Shown: positions 45,201 to 54,150, counted from the first letter of the stretch. The stretch is DNA of 64,000 nucleotides from Methylophilus medardensis (GCF_006363915.1 NZ_CP040946.1), one strand, 5' to 3'. The notes: generated from the sequence alone by a model not told the origin. Translations and numbers: made by a program.

Positions 45201-47799
45201 GTTTTCACGTTATAGCCGCACGGTTAACGGTTTGAAATCAGAGTTTAACGGTGAAAAATTTGGCTTCAAAGCCTTTGCCACCCGCACCGCACAAGCCTAT
45301 AAACGCGATGAACAGCTCGGCAATGGCACTTCTGGCGTGTATCGGTTATCTAGCGGTGAGATTTTAGAAAACAGCGATAAAATCCGCATTGAAACGCGCG
45401 ACCGCTTTCACCCCGAAGTGGTGATTGAAAGCAAAAGCTTAAGCCGCTTTTTAGATTATGAAATTGATTACCAAATAGGGACTTTATTCTTCCGCGCCCC
45501 GGTCATGAGTCGTGATGAGCGCCTCAACCCCATTTATATCGTGGCAGAATACGAATCGCAAGACAACCGCAATGAGCAAACCACCGCAGGCGGGCGTGCT
45601 TATGTGAGACCGCTTAGCAATGTCGAAATTGGCACAACCGCCGTGCATGAGGGCAATCTGGGGGCAAATGCCGATTTGCAAGGCATGGATGCTAGCGTGC
45701 AGCTAGGCAAAAACAGCAAGCTGGTGGCTGAGTTTGCCAACTCAAACCGCCAATTGCTGGATAAACACCACCAAGGGCAAGCTTGGAAAGTGGAAGCCAT
45801 GCACAACGATAGCAAGCTAGATGCGAAAGCCTATGTGCGCGAGCAAGAGAGCGGCTTTGGCTTGGGGCAACAAGCCAACACAGAAAACGGCACGCGCAAA
45901 ATGGGGGTGGATGCACGTTATCAAATCAACCCGGATATTCAAGTGCAAGGCCAAGTTTATCAACAAAAAGCAACAGAAACTGACGCCAAACGTGAGGTGT
46001 TAGATGCACGTGTTGAACAAAAAATTAACACGCAAGGCAATGCATTTTATGGCTTGCGCATGGCAAAAGACCAAATCAGCACGGGCGAAACCTTAGAAAG
46101 CCAGCAAGCACTGGGCGGCATTAATTACCGTTTATTGGATAGCCGTCTTAACATGCGCGCCACCACGGAGCTAGGCTTAAACGGTGCTTCTGATTTCCCC
46201 AACCGAGCTTTGTTTGGCATTGATTATAATTTAAACGCAAAAAGCATTTTGTTTGCTGAGCAAGAAATCGCCCGAGGCCAATCAGTTTCTGCCGACACCA
46301 CCCGCATTGGCATGCGCTTAAAACCTTGGACAGGGGGCGAGCTTTTGAGCAGTTTGGGCAACCAAAACAACTTAGATGCCAATCGTTTGTTTGCCAGCCT
46401 AGGCTTATCACAAAAATGGCAAATTAACCCACAATGGATGGCAGATGTGGCGGTTGACCGCGTGCAAACCCTTAAAGCCAACACCACGCCTTTAAACAGC
46501 AATGTGCCATTCAGCTCTGGCAGCATCAATGGTGATAGCACCGCTATGAGCATGGGGGCGAATTATAGCCAAGGCGATTGGAGCGCCAATGGTCGTGTTG
46601 AATGGCGCAATGCGGATGTCGGCGATAGCCGCAACTTGCGCTTGGGCGCACAGCGCAATTTGGGCAATGGGCGTGTGTTAGCGGCCGGGGTGAGCTATCA
46701 ATTGGCAGATCGCTTAGATAGCCGCACACGCAAACTAGACGCAAGGCTTTCTTATGCGGCTAGGCCTTTAGACAACCATTGGGCATGGCTTAACCGTTTA
46801 GATTTTGTTGATGACAGCACACAAAATCCTACTTTAAATAGCAACGCTAAAAAATTGATTAACAATAGTAATTTTAATTGGCGCGTGAACACAGATTTGC
46901 AAATCGCCTTGCAATATGGCGCTAAATATGTTTTTGATAAAATCGATAGCAAAACCTATTCTGGCTATACTGATTTAATGGGCGCAGAAGCACGTTATAA
47001 CCTTAACGAAAAATGGGATGTTGGCGCACATGCCTCTTTATTGCATTCGCACAATAGCGGTACCAAAGCAGAGAGCTTAGGTGCATCCATTGGTTATAAC
47101 GTATTTGATAACACATGGGTGGCGCTGGGTTATAACTGGCAGGGCTTTAGAGACAGTGATTTTACTGGCGCAGAGTATCAAGCCAAGGGCGTTTATTTTG
47201 CGATACGCGCTAAATTTGACCAAGATACTTTAGGCCTGAATAAGCGCGCTGCCCTACCTGCTGCGGTTGCCGAGCCCACACCTATGCCAGCGCTTGCGCT
47301 TGCCCCAGCAGAAGCCCCGCCCGCAGATGCCGATAACAAACAAAAAATTAGCTTATCTACTGACATGCTGTTTGAGTTTGGGCAAACCGATTTAGATGGG
47401 CTAACCGAGCAAGGTAAGCAAAAACTTGCCGAAATTGCCGTCACTTTAAAACAAATGAACGATGTTGAACATATCACCATTGTGGGGCATGCCGATAAAA
47501 TGAACTCCACTAAAGATAAAGACTTTAACTATGATTTAAGCGTTAAACGTGCAGATGCGGTGCAACGCTATTTGGTTTCTTTAGGCGTGGCTAAAGAAAA
47601 ATTAGAAAACTTTGGCTTTGGTGATGGCCAACCAGTAAAAACCGATTGCCCATTGCCTAAAGGTGTGGTGGCCACTGCCAAAGGCTATGTGGTGCTAAAA
47701 GATGCTACCCGTAATGCAGTAGATAAACTGATTGACTGCTTATCCCCTAACCGCCGGGTGGTGATTGAAATTACCGGGGCACAAAATGCAAAAAAATAA
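42274..47799 (+). CDS. giant outer-membrane beta-barrel protein with DUF11, prealbumin-like and OmpA domains
   Basis: 1841 residues from the ATG at 42274 (signal peptide MTQRLGLSLLALFTSALWA); an upstream in-frame start adds 13 residues. Order: N-terminal beta domains (to about 330, with a prealbumin-like PPGLYRLQITPPDDYV), DUF11 (about 342-470, DLQVIKTAEKTVLSIGDFVP), a second prealbumin-like domain (about 478-590, LPNARVLLEDGTYITTDNNG), linkers, then about 850-1650 with alternating strands of an OM barrel ending FAIRAKFDQDTLGL, and a C-terminal OmpA domain (about 1690-1841, TIVGHADKM ... YDLSVKRADAVQRYL) for peptidoglycan. Likely the membrane anchor or port of the cluster. Unnamed family. Confidence 0.85.
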   Translation: MTQRLGLSLLALFTSALWAATPPNTTVVNTATASFNGDSTTPPITVTGSTSFVTASRTPATIELLQYFRSGASGEPQVVESTQCGGGALPAPQVHQPPAATLSVPSTLQLAPAKEYKVGDPIFVRVTDYDQNQNPAVQETISIMVVSDSLDTETLTLKETGVSTGVFVGYIQSVRQASNSSCQLGVQANKKITAIYTDSLDAVTTVSNSALVDPYGIVFDSGTGQAVNGAVLTLIDTATNLPANVVCDDGVTPLPQPVSSGSTTVCDPVMVGGGYRFPLVPPGLYRLQITPPDDYVFSSTVPIANLPAGFLVLGPLGNGASYGGSFPLNPGPAVRIDVPLDPVVGDLQVIKTAEKTVLSIGDFVPFSISVKNVGKSSARGVVIEDRLPLGFRYQAGSARLQGGNALEVTLGNDGRTLRFNVGNIATSATLNFRYVAEVAAGTPLGKLENIAYAVSHQSNVGRASMLVKEDLMRSKSILMGRVLVGACDAKKPKGLPNARVLLEDGTYITTDNNGNWHADNINPGTHVVQLDIDSLNQQYEPIACEKNSRFAGRTYSQFVNVRGGTLWNADFYVQAKAGASIGTASSPTAPSPASPLSVKAIGLDEKGITVIERLPFDADWLSKTEAAAEWLHPQTGFVPAIPTIKFAVKHFAQQRVQIKVNGETPDAIRYNGMQVNPSNQVALSTWTGLSIHEGKNLLQVTITDPDGKVVLQESRDVYYSLGPSRAELVPEKSTLVADGKTNPVVAVRLYDKNNQLVRGGLNGEFILNAPYQAQNQLGGIGKEPLAGNLENKPRYEVSNEGIAFIQLAPTTQSGEVVLNFNFADNSFAKQNTRSNVNQGNQIRAWLIPGQRDWVLVGFAEGTFGHKTLSGNTQALKEADIDKQLFDKDKIAFYAKGSIKGDTLLTIAYDTSKKRANVGAQANLQQMIDPNRYYTLYADATQPRFDAASARKLYVKLERKQFYAMFGDYETGLMVTEFSRYSRTVNGLKSEFNGEKFGFKAFATRTAQAYKRDEQLGNGTSGVYRLSSGEILENSDKIRIETRDRFHPEVVIESKSLSRFLDYEIDYQIGTLFFRAPVMSRDERLNPIYIVAEYESQDNRNEQTTAGGRAYVRPLSNVEIGTTAVHEGNLGANADLQGMDASVQLGKNSKLVAEFANSNRQLLDKHHQGQAWKVEAMHNDSKLDAKAYVREQESGFGLGQQANTENGTRKMGVDARYQINPDIQVQGQVYQQKATETDAKREVLDARVEQKINTQGNAFYGLRMAKDQISTGETLESQQALGGINYRLLDSRLNMRATTELGLNGASDFPNRALFGIDYNLNAKSILFAEQEIARGQSVSADTTRIGMRLKPWTGGELLSSLGNQNNLDANRLFASLGLSQKWQINPQWMADVAVDRVQTLKANTTPLNSNVPFSSGSINGDSTAMSMGANYSQGDWSANGRVEWRNADVGDSRNLRLGAQRNLGNGRVLAAGVSYQLADRLDSRTRKLDARLSYAARPLDNHWAWLNRLDFVDDSTQNPTLNSNAKKLINNSNFNWRVNTDLQIALQYGAKYVFDKIDSKTYSGYTDLMGAEARYNLNEKWDVGAHASLLHSHNSGTKAESLGASIGYNVFDNTWVALGYNWQGFRDSDFTGAEYQAKGVYFAIRAKFDQDTLGLNKRAALPAAVAEPTPMPALALAPAEAPPADADNKQKISLSTDMLFEFGQTDLDGLTEQGKQKLAEIAVTLKQMNDVEHITIVGHADKMNSTKDKDFNYDLSVKRADAVQRYLVSLGVAKEKLENFGFGDGQPVKTDCPLPKGVVATAKGYVVLKDATRNAVDKLIDCLSPNRRVVIEITGAQNAKK

Positions 47800-49819
47800 C
47801 ACCTTGATTTATCGGCGTGTAACCGCATTATTGTTGTTATTCATCATCTTGTTAAAAAGTTTGCCGCTCGCTTACGCTAATTTGCGTACACCCACATGGT
47901 GGGATCAAAATGCAGTAAACACCACCCCCGATTGGCATTATCGCGTGCCAATTAACATCCCATCGGGCACACCTGTCAATAGTACAATTAAAGTCGATGT
48001 GGATTTTGCCAGCTTACTCAGCAGCTTAGGTGTGAGTGGTACCTTTGATGTTAACTCACCGCGTGTGGTGCGATCGACAGGCACTTTGTCCACTAACCAA
48101 GAATTTACCGATGCGGTATTTGCAGGGGCCACTAATGCCACAGGCGATAGCCGTGGTGAAGTACGGTTTATTTTACAAGATGCTGGGCCGACGACTTATT
48201 ATCTGTATTTTGACATCACCGCTAATGGTAGTAAACCCACCAATCCGCAAGTGCCGATTAACGGTAATTTTGAAATTGGCAGCACAGGCAACACCACGCC
48301 ATTAGGGTGGACAAGAACCACCTCCAATGCGAGTTTAGATGGGCAAATCCGCCCTAATGAAACAGTTTCAGTCACAGCCTCTCCTGCCGCAATTGCAGGA
48401 CCTTCCACCGTAAACGCCAACGGCAATGCTTTTAGTGGGCAGTTTTCTTACTTAATGGGTTTGCGCACTAATGTTTCCGCTGCAGGCAATGTAGTACTTA
48501 ACAAAACGGTAACCATTCCCGCAAGCTCGGCAGGAAATTTTAGCTTGCGCTGGAAGCCGCAAGGGTGGGATGCTAATAGTTTTGATACATTGAACGTACA
48601 GATTATTGGCACGACTACGCGGAATGTTGTAGGTCCTACTTCAACCATTGCAGCCTATGCTGCAGCCCCCAACAGCGCAAACTTTGGCGCAGGCCTAGCT
48701 ACCGCCACCACGCCGGGGTATCGTTTTTATAACGGTTTTGATTGTGGTACCAACTTAGTACACACTGCTGGCATGACCGTCACTTGCGGTACAGACAATT
48801 GGTTTAGTGCTAGCACGTCTTTAAGTGCTTTTGCTGGGCAAACAGTCACTGTTCGTATCACTTATAACGGGGATACCAATGATAAAACTTGGTTTAGTGT
48901 AGATGATGTGGAATGGTCAGTGGTCAACGCTACTTTGGGCGTGGCAGAAGGTTTTGGGGGCAATATCACTAACCCGACTAGCGGAAGTTTTACCACGGGG
49001 TCGGTTATTTCGATCACTGCCCAAGTTAATGCACAACCCACCGCAAGCGGCAATCCGGTCACTGCCAACATTTATGATGCGGCAGGCACCTTAGTGGCCA
49101 GTGGGATTATTCTTTACAATAACGCGACCAATGGTGACACGACCGCTAATGATAGCTTATGGACCAATAGTAACGCCTACACTATCCCTGCTAGCGGGCT
49201 TGTATCAGGCAATTGGACTATACGTGTTTTTGCAAGAGATGCTTCAACTAGCACAATCGGTGCGACCAATGGCTTAATTCGCATTCCCTCTCTGCCTAAC
49301 ACTCCGCTTAACCAAGCTAACTATTATAATATTGATGATCAAATCATCACTGTCACTATCACTACGCCCTTGATGACCAACCTAAAAACCGTGACAGTGC
49401 TCAATGACCCAGTCAACGGCACTACCAACCCCAAAATGATTCCTGGCGCAGTGGTGGAATATACCATCCGCATCACAAACTCTGGCAATGGCACGGTGGA
49501 CAACAACAGCATTGTCATCACCGACCCTATACCCGTAAACGGCACTTTATTTACTGGCAATGTGAGCGGTGGGGCGCCTTATCAGTTCACTAATGGCTCG
49601 CCCTCCAGCGGCATCACCTGCCCATTCACCGCGCTGGGTAATTTAACCGATTGTGTGGATTTTTCTAATGATGGTGGAGCCACTTGGACCTATGTACCCA
49701 ATGGCAGTTATGATAGCGCAGTTAGGCATCTGCGCTTTAAAACCACGGGCGCCATGGCCGCCAACACTGGCACAGGCAACCCGTTTTTTGAGATTAAATT
49801 TAATGTGCAAATTCAATAG
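47786..49819 (+). CDS. secreted DUF11-containing protein, last gene of cluster
   Basis: 677 residues from the ATG at 47786 (GGGG ribosome site), overlapping the barrel gene by 14 bp, so translationally coupled. Signal peptide to about residue 31 (SLPLAYA). The N-terminal part (PDWHYRVPINIPSGTPVN) recalls DUF2341-type domains, the middle has carbohydrate-binding-like beta domains (two GWTRTTSNA-type segments), and the C-terminus (about 530-677) is a DUF11-type repeat with DPVNGTTNPKMIPGAVVEYT and VDNNSIVITDPIPVNG. It has no membrane anchor. Its function is unknown; large size and coupling suggest an exported partner of the barrel. Confidence 0.82.
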   Translation: MQKNNTLIYRRVTALLLLFIILLKSLPLAYANLRTPTWWDQNAVNTTPDWHYRVPINIPSGTPVNSTIKVDVDFASLLSSLGVSGTFDVNSPRVVRSTGTLSTNQEFTDAVFAGATNATGDSRGEVRFILQDAGPTTYYLYFDITANGSKPTNPQVPINGNFEIGSTGNTTPLGWTRTTSNASLDGQIRPNETVSVTASPAAIAGPSTVNANGNAFSGQFSYLMGLRTNVSAAGNVVLNKTVTIPASSAGNFSLRWKPQGWDANSFDTLNVQIIGTTTRNVVGPTSTIAAYAAAPNSANFGAGLATATTPGYRFYNGFDCGTNLVHTAGMTVTCGTDNWFSASTSLSAFAGQTVTVRITYNGDTNDKTWFSVDDVEWSVVNATLGVAEGFGGNITNPTSGSFTTGSVISITAQVNAQPTASGNPVTANIYDAAGTLVASGIILYNNATNGDTTANDSLWTNSNAYTIPASGLVSGNWTIRVFARDASTSTIGATNGLIRIPSLPNTPLNQANYYNIDDQIITVTITTPLMTNLKTVTVLNDPVNGTTNPKMIPGAVVEYTIRITNSGNGTVDNNSIVITDPIPVNGTLFTGNVSGGAPYQFTNGSPSSGITCPFTALGNLTDCVDFSNDGGATWTYVPNGSYDSAVRHLRFKTTGAMAANTGTGNPFFEIKFNVQIQ

Positions 49820-49892
49820 AGGGCGGTTTCAAGTTTCAAGTGCAAAAAGCGCTGCATGTTGCTGCCTAAAATCAAAAGCAGGTCATTGGTAT

Positions 49893-50024
49893 TCATAGTG
49901 AAAAGCCACGTTCAACTAACTGGCGTACTGCCTCAGCTTTAAACTCTTCTGCAAATCGCTCTCTTGTCATCATTGACTCCGTTCAGTTTAATTAAACTAT
50001 AACGGTGTCTAGTAAACCGTGGAA
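49893..50024 (-). mobile_element. IS3-family remnant (orfA 5' end and one inverted repeat)
   Basis: From the ATG at 49973 it reads MMTRERFAEEFKAEAVRQLV-ERGFSL before TGA at 49893, the N-terminus of an IS3-family OrfA. Beyond the start lies AACGGTGTCTAGTAAACCG, which resembles the terminal repeat of the element at 37926-39139 (TAGACAC core). Same orientation as that element. The rest of the IS is missing. Together they bracket the DUF11 cluster. Confidence 0.78.
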
Positions 50025-50054
50025 GTGAAAAAAAGCCCGGTAACCTCAGGCTTT
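50025..50054 (-). terminator. intrinsic terminator after the BamE-like gene
   Basis: AAAGCC (50032-50037) pairs with GGCTTT (50049-50054) and on the minus strand runs into seven T. It ends the transcript of the gene at 50083-50451. Confidence 0.75.
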
Positions 50055-50082
50055 GCTTTTTTGTGTAGCAACTTACGATTGC

Positions 50083-50451
50083 TTAGCGATTATTAAAAAA
50101 ACCAATATTCATGACGCGGTCGTTCACAAAGGTCACTTCCGTTTCTTTGTAGGTGTTTTTGCTGTCGTATTTGACCAAATTTTTGTAGTACCACATCTCA
50201 ACTTGCACCGGCTTGGAGTTATCTTGTTGCTTGCCCATGTTGCCTATCATTGTGTTGGCATTGCTTGGCTTGACAGATTGTTGCTTTTTAAACGGTTGGC
50301 CCAGTTTCTCAATCACCAGTTTTTTCGACTTGCCGCTAAAACCGCTGATAAATTCGTTTTCATCATAAGTTTTACCAGCGAAGGCAGCGGTCGTCGCAAA
50401 TAGTATCGAGGTTGCGATCATTGCAGCTGAAATGTTTGCGTATAACTTCAT
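50083..50451 (-). CDS. periplasmic BamE/SmpA-like small protein
   Basis: 122 residues. Signal peptide MKLYANISAAMIATSILFAT then TAAFA. The mature part has the BamE-like pattern of a helix-containing start (FISGFSGKSKKLVIEKLGQP) followed by beta strands ending EVTFVNDRVMNIGFFNN. No lipobox, so not a classical BamE lipoprotein. Ribosome site AGGA lies 8 bp before the ATG. First backbone gene after the IS remnant; whether it belongs to the island is unclear. Confidence 0.6.
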   Translation of the reverse strand: MKLYANISAAMIATSILFATTAAFAGKTYDENEFISGFSGKSKKLVIEKLGQPFKKQQSVKPSNANTMIGNMGKQQDNSKPVQVEMWYYKNLVKYDSKNTYKETEVTFVNDRVMNIGFFNNR

Positions 50452-50573
50452 GTTTAATTCCTGTTATCCAAAATCAAAGTGATTAATTATTTTTCGCCAG
50501 TATAACGCTTTATCAGCGCGCTAGGTTGACCACTGGCGCCAACCGACCGCCTTGTTGATGCTTTGAACATCGT

Positions 50574-51338
50574 TTAGAAATCTAGTTTCATGCCATCATA
50601 TCCAACTTGCACATTGGCGGGCATGCGTGCCTGTAAGGCATGATATTCGAGCTCATGTGTCATGTGTATTAACACATTGCGTCTAGCGCCTATAAGCGCG
50701 ATCAGGCCGAGCGATTCTTCAACACTGACGTGGGTAGGATGCGGCTTTTCACGCAGACAATCAATTAGAAGCAAATCGACATTTTGCAGTAAAGGATAAG
50801 AGGTTTCCGGGATTTCCGACACGTCGGTCATATACACCAAGTTGCCGATACGGTAAGCATGAATCCGAATCTTGCCATGCATGACTGGGATGGGCGTCAC
50901 CGTTTGCCCGGCTGCTTCAAATGGCGCGTCAACCACATGCGCGGCCAATACCGGCAAATCCCAAAATTGCGGAATCGGCTCGCGGATGGTGTAGCCAAAC
51001 TTTTCTTGAATGTGGCGAATAGCCTCTGCGTAGCTGTAGATTGGAATCTGGCAGCGATTGATTTGACAGAAAGCACGTAGATCATCAATACCATGCAAAT
51101 GGTCGGCGTGGGTGTGGGTGTACAACACAGCGTCAACCCGGCGCATTTGCTCACGTAGCGCCTGCTGTCTTAGATCGGGCGTGGTATCAATCAATATGAC
51201 ACGGCCATCATCCAGGGTCACCATGCTGGAGCAACGCGTGCGCTTGTTGCGAGGGTTGTCAGAGCTGCAAGTGGCGCATGTGCAGCCTACCGCAGGCGTA
51301 CCGGCACTAGAGCCCACCCCTAGCATGGTTAATTGCAT
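50574..51338 (-). CDS. MBL-fold metal-dependent hydrolase (PhnP-like)
   Basis: 254-residue metallo-beta-lactamase-fold protein. The N-terminus LGVGSSAGTPAVGCTCATC includes cysteines typical of PhnP-like cyclic phosphodiesterases, and the metal-binding HTHADHLHG is near residue 75. Further ligands are in PVMHGKIRI, YMTDVS and IHMTHE. PhnP cleaves 1,2-cyclic phosphate in phosphonate breakdown; without a phn cluster the substrate here is uncertain. It overlaps tatD by 10 bp. Confidence 0.88.
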   Translation of the reverse strand: MQLTMLGVGSSAGTPAVGCTCATCSSDNPRNKRTRCSSMVTLDDGRVILIDTTPDLRQQALREQMRRVDAVLYTHTHADHLHGIDDLRAFCQINRCQIPIYSYAEAIRHIQEKFGYTIREPIPQFWDLPVLAAHVVDAPFEAAGQTVTPIPVMHGKIRIHAYRIGNLVYMTDVSEIPETSYPLLQNVDLLLIDCLREKPHPTHVSVEESLGLIALIGARRNVLIHMTHELEYHALQARMPANVQVGYDGMKLDF

Positions 51339-52105
51339 GGCGTGGCGTGCTTGAATAATGTAAAAAAATTGGCGGTAGTGGCGTCTATCAGTGTTTGCAG
51401 GGGGATATCACGCAAACGCGCCACCTCTTCGGCCACATGCCGTACATAACCAGGTTGATTCGTTTTACCGCGAAAAGGAATCGGTGCAAGATAAGGCGAA
51501 TCTGTTTCGACCAATACTTTATCTAATGGAACTAATTGCGCGACTTGTTTTAAGGCTTGTGCGTTTTTGAAGGTGACAATCCCTGAAAACGAGATATAAA
51601 AGCCCATGGCGATGGCCGCCTGTGCCACTTCCCAGCTTTCAGTAAAGCAGTGCATGACACCACCCACTTCTGCTGCCCCCTCTTCTTGCATAATGCGCAA
51701 GGTGTCTTCTGCGGCATTGCGCGTATGAATGATCAGAGGCTTACCTGTCGCTTTAGCTGCGCGAATATGGATGCGGAAACGCTCGCGCTGCCACTCCAAG
51801 TCCCCCGTCAGCCGAAAATAATCCAGCCCGGTTTCACCGATGGCAATGACGCGGGGATGATCAGCCAATCGAATCAACGCCTCAAGCGTCGGCTCTTGGA
51901 TGTCTTCATAATCTGGATGCACGCCCACTGAAGCAAAAATATTTGGATATTGCTCAGCAATGGCGAGTACCTCAGGAAACTTATCCAGCGTGACTGAGAC
52001 GCAAAGCGCATGGCCAACCTCCTGATTTTGCATATGATCGAGCACCTGATCCATGTTTTGGATCAGCTCGGGAAAATTCAGGTGGCAGTGGGAATCGACT
52101 AACAT
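51329..52105 (-). CDS. tatD: TatD family DNase
   Basis: 258-residue metal-dependent TIM-barrel hydrolase starting MLVDSHCHLNFPEL (HxH metal ligands), with ETGLDYFR and the C-terminal LVETDSPYLAPIPFRG. TatD/YcfH-type 3'-5' exonuclease. The holB-pilZ-tatD order is conserved in Beta- and Gammaproteobacteria. Confidence 0.93.
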   Translation of the reverse strand: MLVDSHCHLNFPELIQNMDQVLDHMQNQEVGHALCVSVTLDKFPEVLAIAEQYPNIFASVGVHPDYEDIQEPTLEALIRLADHPRVIAIGETGLDYFRLTGDLEWQRERFRIHIRAAKATGKPLIIHTRNAAEDTLRIMQEEGAAEVGGVMHCFTESWEVAQAAIAMGFYISFSGIVTFKNAQALKQVAQLVPLDKVLVETDSPYLAPIPFRGKTNQPGYVRHVAEEVARLRDIPLQTLIDATTANFFTLFKHATPCN

Positions 52106-52130
52106 GTCACTCTCTAAAAACGTTCATATG

Positions 52131-52493
52131 CTAAATGGTATTCGAAGGTCGGCTGGACTTAAGCGCGGCGCCAAGGATCGTCTCAATGCGTTTTTTTGCC
52201 TCAGCCCCGCCATCTTTATCGGTAAACTGAATGCCGATCCCTTGCGGTTTATTGTTGGCTGCTTGTGGCGTAATCCAGATGACTTTACCGACCACTTTCA
52301 ATTTGTTCGGGTCATTGAGCAGTGTGAGCAGCATAAAAATCTCTTCACCCATTTTAAAGGGCTTGCTGGTGGGGATAAACAAGCCGCCGCCCTTAACAAA
52401 TGGCATGTAAGCTGCAAACAAAGCAGCTTTTTCGCGGATGGCCAAAGATAAAACGCCAGGTTTCGCGGCAGCAGGCGGTAGCGTGTCAGTCAT
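52131..52493 (-). CDS. PilZ-domain type IV pilus protein
   Basis: 120 residues, PilZ domain in the pilus-assembly subgroup. The N-terminus (LSLAIREKAALFAAYMPFV) and the GGGLFIPTSKPFKMGEEIFM segment match PilZ proper, which lacks the RxxxR c-di-GMP motif. It sits between tatD and holB, the same place as pilZ in Pseudomonas. A role in pilus biogenesis fits the fimV gene in this window. Confidence 0.87.
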   Translation of the reverse strand: MTDTLPPAAAKPGVLSLAIREKAALFAAYMPFVKGGGLFIPTSKPFKMGEEIFMLLTLLNDPNKLKVVGKVIWITPQAANNKPQGIGIQFTDKDGGAEAKKRIETILGAALKSSRPSNTI

Positions 52494-52555
52494 TGTATGA
52501 GCTCCAGAATATTTAAATGCGCTAGCTATTTGAATCTATTCGCTATTCGCATCCA

Positions 52556-53548
52556 CTAGCCAAACATTTTTTTATATTGCAATAATAACTGCTCCAGTTG
52601 CAGCTCTTGGTTGAGTGGGTGCTGTGCGGTCATTTTAAAACGATTTAGCTGTTGTTGAAACGCCAGCAAGCGCGACAAATTTACCTGCGCGGCCAAGCCC
52701 TGCAATCCCGCAACGTCCGCTGGATGATAGCGTAAAGGCTGCTGATGACAGGACAGCCAAAGATCTAACAACCACTTTTGCAAGGCCTGAATTGCTTGCT
52801 CCATTCCCTGCTTGATCAACACTGACACTGCCAGAGCCACATCCATCTTAGCGCCGCCGATCAGATGCGGCCGGCATTGCTGAAACCAACCATATAAATC
52901 GACACCCTCTTGTTGCACCGCTGTCGGCGCACCGCCACTGTAGAACCACAACCACTCCGCATCAGGCACGGCTTGCGTTTGCAACCATTGCAAGCCCTGC
53001 TCACGGCTGGGCACGGGCATTTCAACCTGCATACAGCGGCTCAACACAGTCGGTAACAAAGCCTGACGCTGGTGTGAGACCAGCAGAAACTGTGTTCGTT
53101 GCGGAGGCTCTTCAAGGAGCTTGAGTAATGCATTTGAGGCCGCCACGTTCATGGCCTCTAGCGGATGAATCAACACCACTCGCATGCCCTGCACGCGATG
53201 CGCGCTGAGCGATAGATAATCATTTAAGACACGAATCTGATCGATCAAAATTTGTTGCCGCTTGCGTGTTTTCTTTTTGCTACCTTCCGTGCTGTCATCA
53301 TCTTCGGGCGTGATTTCTTTAAAGTCCGGATGCGCGCCCTCTGACAACCAATGACAGGACTGGCATGCACCACAAGCAAAGCCGTGCTGAGGTTGCAAAC
53401 AGAGCAATCCGGCAGCCATGGTTTGGGCAAAATTGAGTTTTCCGATGCCGGCTTTTCCGTATAACAGCAAAGCGTGATGCCTTGTTTCACCCGCTTGCAT
53501 CCATTGGTGAAACAGCGCGTCTTGCCAAGGATAAAGTTTATTAATCAT
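52556..53548 (-). CDS. holB: DNA polymerase III delta' subunit
   Basis: Clamp-loader subunit, 330 residues. The AAA-like P-loop is YGKAGIGKLNFAQ, with zinc cysteines CLQPQHGFACGACQSC and the SRC motif LSRCMQVEMP. A Lys/Glu-rich insert (DDDSTEGSKKKTRKRQQ) lies near 85-105. It overlaps the tmk stop by four bases, the usual tmk-holB arrangement. Confidence 0.95.
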   Translation of the reverse strand: MINKLYPWQDALFHQWMQAGETRHHALLLYGKAGIGKLNFAQTMAAGLLCLQPQHGFACGACQSCHWLSEGAHPDFKEITPEDDDSTEGSKKKTRKRQQILIDQIRVLNDYLSLSAHRVQGMRVVLIHPLEAMNVAASNALLKLLEEPPQRTQFLLVSHQRQALLPTVLSRCMQVEMPVPSREQGLQWLQTQAVPDAEWLWFYSGGAPTAVQQEGVDLYGWFQQCRPHLIGGAKMDVALAVSVLIKQGMEQAIQALQKWLLDLWLSCHQQPLRYHPADVAGLQGLAAQVNLSRLLAFQQQLNRFKMTAQHPLNQELQLEQLLLQYKKMFG

Positions 53549-54150
53549 AGAGATAAAATGACTTCTTCAACTGACTTCTTCACTTCATCCAGCGTGCGAT
53601 GTGCATCAATCACGCGAAATCGCTCTGGGAATTGCGCCGCCCGCGCCAGATATTGTGCGCGCAAGCGTGCAAAAAATTCTGCGCCCTGCGCTTCAAACTT
53701 ATCAGGAGTCCGCGCCCCCGCCAAGCGCTCAAGACTCACCTCGACCGGCACATCAAATAACAGCGTAATATCAGGCTGTAATTCACCTTGCACCCATTGT
53801 TCGAGTTGCTGCATCTTGGCTAAAGGCAGGCCACGTGCCCCACACTGATAAGCATAAGACGCATCAGTGAAACGGTCTGACACCACAATGGCATCGCGTT
53901 GCAAGGCTGGCAATATCACTTGTTGCAGATGCTCAGCGCGGGCAGCAAACATGAGCAGCGATTCGGTTTCTACGTGCATTTCACGGTGCAGTAACAGTGC
54001 GCGCAGTTCTTCCCCCAAAGGCGTGCCCCCTGGTTCGCGGGTAGACACCACCTCTCTGCCGCCTTGGGCCAGTATTTGCAGAATGGTCGGAATATGCGTA
54101 CTTTTCCCCGCACCATCCATGCCCTCCAGCGTAATAAACAAGCCCGCCAT
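53545..54150 (-). CDS. tmk: thymidylate kinase
   Basis: Phosphorylates dTMP to dTDP. 201 residues; P-loop EGMDGAGKST, the DR-x motif VVSDRFTDASYAYQ, and the lid RLAGARTPDKFE. It starts 32 bp after mltG and overlaps holB. Confidence 0.96.
   Translation of the reverse strand: MAGLFITLEGMDGAGKSTHIPTILQILAQGGREVVSTREPGGTPLGEELRALLLHREMHVETESLLMFAARAEHLQQVILPALQRDAIVVSDRFTDASYAYQCGARGLPLAKMQQLEQWVQGELQPDITLLFDVPVEVSLERLAGARTPDKFEAQGAEFFARLRAQYLARAAQFPERFRVIDAHRTLDEVKKSVEEVILSL

Noticed and set aside
36731..50024. Attachment-site repeat of the tRNA-Leu 3' end bounding the island
   Set aside because: I looked for a second copy of the tRNA 3' end near 50 kb and did not see one; only the IS sequences mark the boundary.
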